Positions 25,241 to 37,425 of a stretch of DNA of 64,000 bases are shown here, piece after piece. The position numbers were made by a program, and so were the translations under genes. A model generated the notes under the pieces. It searched no databases. It saw only the letters and a program-made list of their open reading frames with translations, and was not told where the DNA came from. This stretch comes from Allacma fusca. Its lineage: Eukaryota; Arthropoda; Collembola; Symphypleona; Sminthuridae. Each line of letters starts with the position of its first letter. Position 1 is the stretch's first letter. The stretch is from NCBI GenBank assembly GCA_947179485.1, contig OX359249.1, positions 37,558,250 through 37,622,249 on the forward strand, given 5' to 3'.

Positions 25241-28200
25241 CTGGGAATGAAATGTAGCATTTCTTGGCAGATACCACCTTGTTATATGATGACATGGAGG
25301 AAGTCAGGAGAGTCCGTGTGGTCCTTGTCGTGTAACAAAATTTTTTTCCTCAAAATTAGATTTGTTCTGTAGGTTTGAGGCTAAAGTTCTATTGCATTGT
25401 GTAGCGTAGTTGAGTTCCCAGTTTTGGGGTACACGGATACAACATTGGGGAAGAGATACATCGTCAAAAAAAAAGAAGAAAAAAAGGCCAGAGGGGATAC
25501 GTATGACATCCGTTAAAGAAAATTAAATTCGAGAGGGAACGGATCAATGATTTGGTTTTTGCGAACTCTATGAAATAAAATAGGATTTTGAATGATTTGT
25601 TGAAATCAAGAAAGAGGGGTAGGTAGGTAATTCACGGATAATAAAAAATTCTAAGGAATACTTTTTCAAAAAAATAAATAATACAAAATAAAATATATTT
25701 GAGAAAATTACTTGTCAGTTTTGAGTACAACTACCATAACTTTTGAAGGACGTGGAAACGTATGGATAGATAATTACATATGTATCTACATATGTACAAC
25801 TGCACATACTTAGATATGTACAACAGCAGAGAACCTAAAGCATGTTTAGTTCAGTATTACTTGAATTTGGTGACACCAAAAAAAAATTGGATTACAAAGA
25901 AAGGCTTGTGCGACATAATACATAGGCTTACTTTTAATAGTACTAGCATCTAATGAAAGAACTTGTACTCCCTTTTCCGTCCCTGTACGTCCTTACTTAC
26001 TTACTTACTTACGTACGTACGTGCAGACAAAGACATGGAAATGTAGCTAAATTGAAGATTTTTTTGTGTGTCGAAAGGAAAAATTACGTATGTAGATATA
26101 ATGGACTGGGAAGGAGTTGAGTTTCATAATAATCAGAGAGATAAGTATGAAAACGAACTGCGTAAGTGCGTTACTCGGAGTATGGGATCTTCTACTGGAA
26201 AGTTTCCTTGCACAGGCATTTACATTGTAGTGAGTATGTCTATGGTAATAATACATGAATGTACTACTTATCCGTGGAGTAGTGAGATGTATTCCAAAAG
26301 TTTCATCCCGGCTACATTACATAATATGTCAGTTCAGTACTAAAGTCCGCCCGAACTTTTCGTGATAAAAGGCTGGGAGACATGAGAAGGCCGGTCGTTC
26401 ATTCTTCAAGGATGTTTGGCCCTTATTCATTGTATGTAATATCGTGTTAGGGAAGGCGGGTTGGAGTGTTCTTGTGTATCTATGTGTCTCTCTGTGTCTG
26501 TAGTCTGTAGCTATACTATACGTATTTATATATATACATGTAGATTCTACTTTCCTGTATTACCACTGCTGCCCAAGTCGAGTAACTGAGCGGATGATAT
26601 AAAAAAAAAATCTTGAGGATAAAAAAAAAAGCTAAGTTGATGATTTTTGTCCCCTCTTATGCTCGTCTTTGGAGTGTATACAGAGAGAAGAAGGAACAAT
26701 GAGAGAGGAGAGTAGAAAGAAGAAAACATCTCTTTGAAACTCTCTTTTGAAGATGCTACTATCTCTACTCTTTTAAACACGGGATTCTATGGTACTGCAT
26801 ACGAGTGTTTTGAATACAACTAGCAATGCAGGGAAGGGTAGGAACTGGGATGTTCTCCTCTTGTTAGTATTCGGTTACAATATGGTTCTTGAGCATATGC
26901 AGAGCATCTCAAGATGCTCTTGCATCACGGAATAACAATGACCATTTATGTATCGGGGAGAGTTTAAACTATAGGAGAGATACTCTTGATGTGCGTGTGT
27001 CAGTTGTGTGTATGTATGTATGTATGTATGTGTGTGTGTGTGTGTGTGTGTGTAATGTGTGTACGTAATTATGCATGCCTCTCGAGATACAGTATTTATA
27101 TGTAAGTGTACCAACTTATTTATTATGATGGGAGTTGAGCATGCATGTAGCATGGAGCATGTATCTCCATTAGGTCTCTTCTATCTGCCTTAAGGGTGTA
27201 TGTGAATGAAGGCTTCAGTTGAGCTCTCGAGTCGTGCATGATAAATTCATCGGAATAATAATACCGCTCTCTCCAGTCAGATCCAAGGAGATGCCAAGAA
27301 AATCCAATGGCAAGAGAGCAAATATGAGAGTGTATGAAGAGATCCTAATTCCTGGAATTGTGAAGTCGTAATTTATTATTTCTGTTCCAGTTTGACTAAT
27401 TACAGAATTACAGATAGTGGGCGCTCTAGCGTGGATATACATCTGGGCTTTCAATATATACTTACTTACGTGGAATTCTTATCTTAATTTTGTTTCATAG
27501 GATTTGTAGATTTTGACTGTGAGAGGCTTCAACCTCTCACATTTATTATAATCTAATTTGTTAATTCATCTCAAGCAAGGGGGTCACTTAAAATCCATGA
27601 ATGCCTTAACATTGATTTAGAATTGTGCTGGGGCTCTTTTTCTAAAGAATATTTTGTTGGATGAGTCGGAAGAAAATGATGAATGAATGTTATAAATGTA
27701 TTTTAAGTTGCGACAGTGGAGCGTCACTATGGCTGGTCAGAAGGTTGTTGTGAAGGGCTGAAAGATTGAATTATACTGTGACATGGTAACACCCTACGAG
27801 ACATTTCCAAGCGTGAGGCTGTCGGGAGTTTTCTTTAAGTGAATCTTCTTAACTGGAAAGCGTCCTCATCATATTAACGTACCTCTATTCTATGGAAGAC
27901 AGGATCCTGGCTCTTTATTGATATCTATGTCTATTACTTTGGGGTAGATATAGATATGCATGCCTGTCTTTTTTTATTTTATTTTTTAAACTGGCAGTAT
28001 GAAGTCATGAAAGAGTGGACCAAGATTCCTGATCACACAGTGCTTTACTTGGAGTGTACTAGACTCACACAACTGCGTACCTATTATTGCACAAACTGTG
28101 TCTGTACATGCATTTTTGTATTTATTTGTGTCTACATAATTATGTATGTAATTATGTTATATACGCTTCCTATGTTTTGGTGCAGGATGAATTTTAGATT

Positions 28201-31200
28201 CTTCTCCTTTTTCCCGACAGATCCCCATACATATGGATACATATATACATCTGTGTGTTGGTATTTTCCATGAGAATATGAATTATTGTGGTTGGTACAG
28301 TAAGGTTTAAGGTTTTAGTCCTAGCCATTGTAAGTTAGGAGGAATAGAGGTAGTAAGTTTACTTATACCTATCTATACATAGGGTACATATAAGAAGAAG
28401 GAGGAAGCGGGATTGTGTCCTTATAGGTTTTGAAAGACTGAGTACCTTCTGCATGGCATCATGTGTCCCCTTGAAAAGCACATTAAATATTTATGAGGCA
28501 GACATTTATTTTTTGTTTGATCCTCCTTGGAGCTGACAAAGGTTAGAGAAAATCTCACCAGCAGTGCATCGACACATTGAACAGTTAGTTTATGGTATGG
28601 TTGGTTGTGGCTAACATTTTCATTGGTTTTCAACCCAGTTATAAGAGAGGGTCTTCTCTGAGTCTTAAGGCTTTTTGCAGCCTTTCAAGGATTTTTAAGG
28701 GTAGGAATTGATGCAAGTGGTCGTATGGGGATGCATTTCCATGTAAAGCATCCTGATCCTGAACATACTAGTACACTACTTCCATTCTTTCAATGCTTAT
28801 TGGTGTACAGAAGGATTTACTGTAGTATTGTCACTCTCTTCTTTCTTATACGCAACCTTTTTTTTTCCTCTCTCTCTCTCTCTCTCTCTTACCATACGTG
28901 GCGTGGCTAGTGATAGTTCAACTCTAGTATATACTAGTTCTGGAAGAATTGGGTGGGATTTTTGTCGTTTCTAAGGAAATGTGTAAAAATAAATTGATTT
29001 TCAGTTGGAATTTATTGTCTTGTCGTCATTGTATCTCTCTAAATTATGTGTGTAGTGGATGTATGTATGTAGTTTTGTAGTAGGACATTAGACGTTAAGT
29101 TAAATTATTGAGGTAGAGTATCCCGGAGGTTAGTGGAATTTGTGAGTGAAAAGACTCGGGTAAATACTCTCCATGAGCCCAGTCTATGACTCATGTTCAT
29201 AATATTTATGTTCACAACTAGTTATACTTCCTCTACTCCTAACGTGTGAAATTTCCTGGAAAAATAATCAAGTCCAGCAATTCAGAGGAAATTTTGGAGT
29301 AAACGAAATTTTCCTCTCTTCAATGCTTTTATAGCTTAAAAATAAAGTCTGGACGTTGCTTGTTCCTGATTCTTGGCGTGACTTTAGTTATGTACGTGTA
29401 GTTGTGTACTATATCATTACTACGTTACTATTACTACATACATATGTGATGGAACTATGAAGGGGGGAAGGAAAGTTTTTTTTTTTTTAAACTTTGGAGT
29501 TTCATTTCCCCCGATCGTGGTCGTTTACAATCCATATAGCAGAAAGGCGTGTGGAAAGGCATGTCTTGTTGACTGAAGTTAAACTTGAGAGGAACAAGGT
29601 TCAGTTGAATTCAATCGAGTGGAAAAGAAATAATGGAATGGTAATAGATTGAACAGAAGTCCAACTTAACATTCATGAAGAGTCGAGATGAGAGGGTGAG
29701 CTGTTCTTCTTCGATTGATTTGTGGTTCTCAGCTTTCACTGTCTCAATATACATACTCTATACTGTTACAATATGCTGGTGGCTGGGCTGGCGGAGTCAA
29801 ATAACTCTCTATATCGCCGAAATTTGAATAAAATTCTGGTATTTCAGTGAATACGTCCCCTCCTTCACCTCTGTGACTCTCTGTGTGTGTGAAAGAGAGA
29901 GAGAGAGAGAGAGAGGACGAGAGAGAAGAAAAAAGAATTCCTTTTTTGTCATGATTTTTTGTCCTGAGTAGTAGAGCATGCATATATTTTTATAGGGCGT
30001 TTCGGAATTAATCCAAAGAGGGTAAGTATAAAGGAATGCATTACCATGCTTCATTTTCGATTGCAAATCTGGAGTATCAGGAAGCATTAGTACTTTATGC
30101 GTAGTCAGTATTGTAGCTTAAATCAGGACGAGAGATCTTCTTGGAGGAAAGCTCCGGGATTTAATTTTTTAAAAGAAGCCCTGCTCAAAGAAATATATTG
30201 TAGTGTATAAGCTGTGAGTGAGGTTTTAGTCCCACACATTGTCAGATAAAAGTCTGCTACACACTACTTAAGATTTTCTCACCTCCCCCAGCATAACTTG
30301 GGCTTAGAATAATAATAATAGTTATTATTATTATTATTATTTGTCCTTTTACTTTGAAGATGTTGAATACCTGAAGATGTTCACTGTTAAAGTGTTGAAG
30401 TATCTCTGTGTCCATGTGAGTTGTGAAAAAAAAACTGTATATAATTACTTATACATAGATATACTATATGAAAATAAAGTTAATTGAGAATAAGGTTGCT
30501 GTCATGTGAGTGATGGTGTGAGGATTTGTAGGGGACATGAGGGAATAGATTGGGTGATGAGAGGAATGTTTATTTTGCCAAGTTGATGAAAGTGAAGAGA
30601 AGAATTGAAGAGAATTGTGTAAAATAATCCAGCCTTGTGTTTTTGCTGTGCGGAATAAATTTGAGCTTTGTGAGAAGTTACTATTGCAATTACCATGAGA
30701 GATATGTTAATGAATAATCATAATCATGCCGCAACAAATTGCTTCATGCAGCGTAGCCTGGTCATATTTTAATTTTTTGCATACTTGGCAGACTATTTAG
30801 TTGTACTCATGACAATGTTCTGTAGTTTATGATACTGCTGTGTGTCCATTCTCCCTGTTGGTATGTGTAGGCACGACGTACATAATGGGATGGACGTGAG
30901 GATTGGGTTTTTTTCTACTCTATATCTGCGAATATATTCATGGGGATGACGATTATTGGGCAGGTATGGTATGGTGTGGTATGGTATGGTATGGTCTGTT
31001 ATGGTGTGGTGTGGTGTGGTGGACATGCTAGGTAAATAGCAACTGTTCGGTTGTTGCGTAAGTTACACGTGAATAGGGTACATTGAAAGAACGTACTGGT
31101 CTCTAATAATTGTATTTTGTAAGCCTACTTGCGTACTCTCTCTCTCTCTCTCTCTTACTCTCTTAATGCTCAATTGTATAGTGAAAGAAATGGTTTTCAT

Positions 31201-31652
31201 GCTAAAGCGCCCTCCTCACCTGCACCTGCTTCTTTTACTTGGGAGATTTGAATAACTGATTTTTGAAGTTTCATGTTTTATTAATTTACATGTAATGTAC
31301 TTACTTAGTTGCTGGAAGCTACAGAGAGTCATACGAGTAACAATGTACGATGACGGAGTGACGGAGTTCTTCCACGAATGGAAATGGAAGGCACAGATTT
31401 AAGTTGATGTGTAAAAAAAATACGTATGTTACGTTACAGCCTTGAGAGGTCAGATGAGCTAGTCATTGGAGTCATCACTTTAATAATAACTTAACATGCG
31501 TCTGAGCCGTCAAAGTATGTAACATTTTTTTTTGTACGTGGCTCATCATTGGTACTTTATGTCATGAATAGGATAGATACTTACTTGTTGAAGATTTTTG
31601 AGGTACATTGTATTGCTTGTATGTATCTATTTGTACGTAGCTATTCTTCAGA

Positions 31653-31697
<45 letters not shown>

Positions 31698-32927
31698 TCT
31701 CTTTTGAGGTATCCACAAGAAGGTACAAATATGTAGTACCAAGTAGAGCTCATCTTGTCCCAGTCTGGTTGTTACCGTTGGGCTTGTAATAATATCATGA
31801 TAATTACTCCATTCAGTATTTATGGTCCATTGGGTGTAATTTAGTTGTCAATCAAGCGTTTGTTGGGAGTCAACTGATTGTAAGGAATGTGATTCTTGGG
31901 AATATAGGGAGGATCGGGCTTTAGCTCTGATCTGAGAGTGATGATGTGCCCTGTGAGTTAATAATAATTTCTCCGACGAAGGCTAGTCCTGTTGTTCGTA
32001 ATAATTATTATTGTTGTATGTGTACTCCTGTCTTCGGTCCTTAAGTATGGTCATTCAAGTGACAACTACCTCTTCATCTACGTATGAATAAATGACGGAA
32101 TCATGGGACCCTGTCAACGCCTCTTCTAGATAATTACAAGATTTCCTTCCACGGCTGCTGATCCTACCTTTGAGATTTTCATTCATGGGAGAAATTTGTT
32201 CAGAATCTGCTGAGATATGCTAAGTTGAGGGGGAAACATGGATTTTCGTGTTAACTATTTTCTTGAAAATCTTATCTCTCTCTCTCTCTCTCTCTCTTCT
32301 CTCTAGCTCTCTCAGGGTCTCTCCTCAGCAATCTTCTTCGGGGTCTGCCAGAGGTGATATTTTTTCGTGTAGATCGGATCCACCCCCTTGTCGATTATTT
32401 AGCTAGTGCTGAATTTAATTTTTTTATTCTTCCTAGTGTTGAAATAACTACATGGGTTTCTATTCGTATACATATAGTAAGTGCACCTTCCAGTCAGTAT
32501 TATGGGATGCAAATGATGTGTAGCCAGTTTTGATTCCGCGACCTTTGCTAACTAATGAGATGGTTCATTTACCTGAAATAATCATGAAGAGGGGGATTTT
32601 GTTTCGAGTAAAAGATTTTTTTTTTGTTTGATCCTGAGATCACATCCCACATCTAACTCATGCAAATTAATTAACTGAGTGAACTAATGCGAATAAATGT
32701 AAATGTGTGTGTGTGTGCATGTATATGTACGGAACCTGTCAGGACTTCTTTTAACTTGTAAAATAGTTCTGTGAACTCTCCCTGTAATAATGAGTTAGAC
32801 AGTTACATATGATGATGAAATGCTTAATTGAACGCTTTACGAGAAGATGGACAGAATACAGTAGTGAGGGCATGCATGATTTACTCTCTCGTGGAGATTT
32901 CGAGATGGATACTTTTTTCTTCGTCTG

Positions 32928-32958
<31 letters not shown>

Positions 32959-35900
32959 TGAGGATCCGGCCCACTCGCATGAATGGATCGAGATCTTATT
33001 GTTTTGTCTTGTGAGCTAGTAGAAGAGATTGTGTGGCTGAGTTCGTAAGCTGCCGATTTAAGGTGTGAATTGAATTAAAGTGAAATCAGCAGGGAACTGT
33101 GATGCTAGAATCGAATTTCTCAGCATGAAGTCACATTCGAGCTTATTCGTTCTTGGCATTTTTTTTTGTGGGTTGTATGGATCCCTCCACAGTATCTACA
33201 TAACATACGCGTTTTCATTTCAGTTGGCACCTTCCACACACGTCCAAATTTTTTGGCAAGAAGGTTTAGCAAATGTTATCCCATGATTGAGCTCATGGAA
33301 AACGTTTTCTATGTTGAGTACCCATCTCTCATCTCTCAAGAGAGAAGATCTGTGCAGATCAGGTTTTTTTTTTAAATCGGGCTCATATTTATTTACTTCA
33401 TGTAACTGATTCTAATTAGACATAAATCTTGTTTTCTGGAACACCTCAGTGGCAGTAGACATTTATTAGTAATTGGTTTTTTAATGATTTGGATTTGATG
33501 GTACGTGTATCCACGTCTATCCACATGTATGTATATTTATGTACATCTACTTTGACATGTTAACTCGGGAGCAAGTTGTAAATTCATGGAAGATTTGAAG
33601 GTCGTAGATTTTTTACATAAGTCATAAGTATATGACTTCATGCATTGGGGATAATTGAATTTGGGAGCATATGCTAATTTTTTTTATCTCTACATATATA
33701 GGAGTTGTATGTAGCTGTAGAAGTAGCCAGTTGAAGTGTGAAAGGTTTGTGTTTGAGACCTAATAAGGTCAAGACATGTTTTTAATCCATATTGCCATCA
33801 TGCTTTTGACGCACTTTACAATGAAATTTCATGTGAGGCAGGACCCTGGAACTAAAACATATCGGCAATGCGGCAGTCCTCTCCCTCACAGTCGATCGTC
33901 ATAAAAAGATCCAGTTTGTTGATAAAACTCGGAATCGTGGTCAGATGTATCTACGAACGTACGAACGAATGAACGAACGAACATACACACACACATGCAC
34001 ATATGTACACACACACACACACACAACATGCACTCTGGTTAGTATCACATGTAAGTGTCGTATTTTTGCTGAAGCTACGGTGAAAGAAACATTTCATAAT
34101 GTGCTCTGAAGAATATTTTCCCCTTCCTGTTTGATAACTATTAATTTAAATTAGGACATTGTGCTTCAGTACGAAGACTTGCTAGTGGATGTATCTACTA
34201 TGAATTCTATATAATACACTACCCCTCTGCTGCATGTTATTTTATTTTGGTGACTCCTGCCAGGGTAGTTGGTAATCATAAGATTACATATTGCCATGCA
34301 TTGGGAAAGACATCTATCAAGGAGTAAATTATTCGCTGTTAGATATATTATGTATGCACAAGTAAGTGTCATTAATATTAAGCGGATCTAACAATAAGAT
34401 CTAAGACACTACTCCATATGTACGCACATATGTATGTACAATGTATGTACGTGTATAAATAAAAGAAAGTCGTAACTCTGGAGAGCCATAATCGGCTAAA
34501 TCGACAAAAGTCCGAAGAAACCCGATGCGTGGCAAATGCTTGGCTTTGAATTTGTGTATGTATATAATATATATGTAGGTGTATGGGTGTGTGTGTGTGT
34601 GTGTGTATTTGTAGTGCTTACATGACGGGAACGGGATTTTGGTTTTTGTTCCTTTTGATGATTAAATATTATTTAGGAAGTTAGTAGTAGTAGATACATA
34701 TACATATTATACGCTACATGAGATGGAATCTCCCTCAAATTGAGGTTTTCTGAAGGAGTGTTATATGTTACTACTATTTATTTTAGCATGACTGCATTTC
34801 CCTACACATGTGAAATAACAATACGATCTGACTACCTATACATAATTGCTTTGACAGGAACATTATTATCGGATTATATCCTTTTGCTCTTACTACAGTA
34901 TTAGGGATTATGTTTTTCATAAGTCATACTCAAAGAGCTTACAAAATAACCTCGAAGCTGTTCTTCTAAGGGGTAAATGAAAGAAGAATTTGCTCTGTGT
35001 TGTCAGTGGTGCTTCTGGCCTGACTGAAGAATGTAAAGAAATTTCTCGTATGGGTGGTGTAGTCATCCGGGGTATTTAATTCGCGGTTTTATCAAGCCTC
35101 ATATTATGTGCTCTTTATTCTTTGACGCTCATTTTTAGGTATGTAAGGGTATTAACAGAAGGGTCTGCATACTTCATTGTCAGTGCATAAATAATGCGGA
35201 TTTTTTTTTTCATGTGTGTCATGACTCCCTGTTTATGACTGCATGAGGCGGCTGGATTCATCTACAGAACTGGCCTCACATACAAACTGCGTATTTATAT
35301 AATGTCTTTTTTTGTGTAAGTATATGTACGTTTACGTCTGTATGATGGGGACTAGTTGCTAGTTGCTATGTGTAGCAAACCCAGTAGTAGTAGTAGTAAG
35401 TAGTTGTTGTTGTTATACTGTAAATGAATTTCTTGGTAATAACAGACCAGCAAAAATGGAATTGAAAATCCTCGTACATGTATAATTTGCTGTCCTTTCC
35501 TTAAGTAATGAGTTGATTTGTTTGCAAGCGACTGCCTTAACTGTCTTGTTTGCTGCGGCTGCATGATGGAGATTAAGCCTCCAAATGTTCATCTGCCTTG
35601 TTTTTATTCAAGGTAATGCAGTAGCCAGCTGTTTATATATGTACATACTAGGGATGACTGTGAGTATGATCTTTCATAGTCCCCACACACATCTTTCCAT
35701 TAATTTGCAGTCAAGACAAGTACGGGGCCTGTGTCGTTGTAAAGAAAGGGCATTACTTGAATGTAATAATAATAATTATTATTATTGTTACTTGTATATT
35801 ACATTTAATTTCTATCATTTGGAGCGAAATATATGTGGGAATTAGTTATTGAATTACATTGGCTTTCTGTCTTTTGGGGCGGGTGGGGGATGGGGGGGGG

Positions 35901-37339
35901 GGGGGTTGGAGTTAATGCCGACAGAGGCTGTGAGATGTGTGGTTGAGACTTTGTGGTTCTTTTTTTCTTGGTCGACGTCTTTTTAATAAAATAACTGTCC
36001 ATATGCAATCAAGGGAAATTAAAGGAATCTTGATTTAAGAAGTACTATTCTTTCAATTCATAACTGATGCAGGAGATTTCCTTGTAAGGATCGTGAAAAA
36101 ATTGGATGCGATCCCTTAAATTTCTTTGTGTGCGTCCAGATTGGGGATGGATGTTTCGAAGAGGGAATATTATACACACACACACACATGGAGAGAGACG
36201 TTGCGAATCTCACCAACGTGAAATATCTATTAGACATGGGAATAGAAGTTTTTGGTGAGCGTGTTACTGTATTTGCGGTTGGTGGAGAATTGGGGTCAGC
36301 GCAAGTAAGTAAGTTTACCTGTGTGGAAGTGTCTATAGTGTAGAAGAGATGGGAAAAAATGTTTGAAAGATAGAAAGTCATTAGGTATTGCTGGCCTTCT
36401 TCTTTTGCTATTGCATATAAATGATTTACTTCTCAGAAAATGTATACTTTATATGTGTAGATATATGTATACTGTTTATATTAGCAGTTGTGGGTTTCCA
36501 GTAGTCAGAAATCTTGAAGGAAATATTGAGAATCAACTCTTTTTTTTTTTTTTTTTGCATAAATGAGGATACCATATTTACTAGCGATGATAACCAGATA
36601 TTATCAGTTCAGATGGAGCTGATCGTGCGTTGATCTACATCAGGAATTCATTTTGAAGCTTACGAAAAGTAGCAAAAAGCTGGAGAGAATAATTCTTGAA
36701 AAAATTATGACACTTCCAATCATGGATGAGATCTATTTTTTTTTTTTTGTACATTTTGCATTTTGTAGAGAGTCTTGTTTACAGAGAATTTATTTCTTGA
36801 GATTGACTTCTTGCAATTCGAAAGTAATTTCCTCGGCTTAGTCTGTATAAGATGTTTGTGATGTAAATATTAAAATACCTTAACAACTCCCGAAATGACT
36901 TGGCTGAGGTTTCATTTGAGTGTGTTCAAGTATGTTGTTGAGCTCATCTAACATTATATTGCTCACGGTAGCCATGAATACAAATATGCCAGTAATGTTC
37001 ATATGGGCTACAGACAGCTCACAGTTGGAGAAGTAGGGAAAAACATGACAGTTTTATGATGAAACCTCTGGTCCACTCTGCGTCGGTACTTACTTACTTA
37101 TACCTAGTTAGGGATATTTATGGAGTCATAGGAATCAGTGTGTCGGTGTGCACTGAATTTAAACTCGAACAATTTCAAGACATTTAAAATTTGACAGCTG
37201 TCCAGATTTTTATGCGAAAGCATCAAGGTTGACGGGGTAGTTTTTATGTGCTCGTAAATCCACGTGAGAGAGTATACATACTTTTCATACTTTTTGAGTA
37301 TGGTTTTTGAATTGCTAACTATCTGTGGTACGCTCACTC

Positions 37340-37425
<86 letters not shown>

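Noticed and set aside
30961..31022. Telomere-like repeat
   Set aside because: Units are TATGG/TGTGG, not TTAGG, and lie inside an intron.
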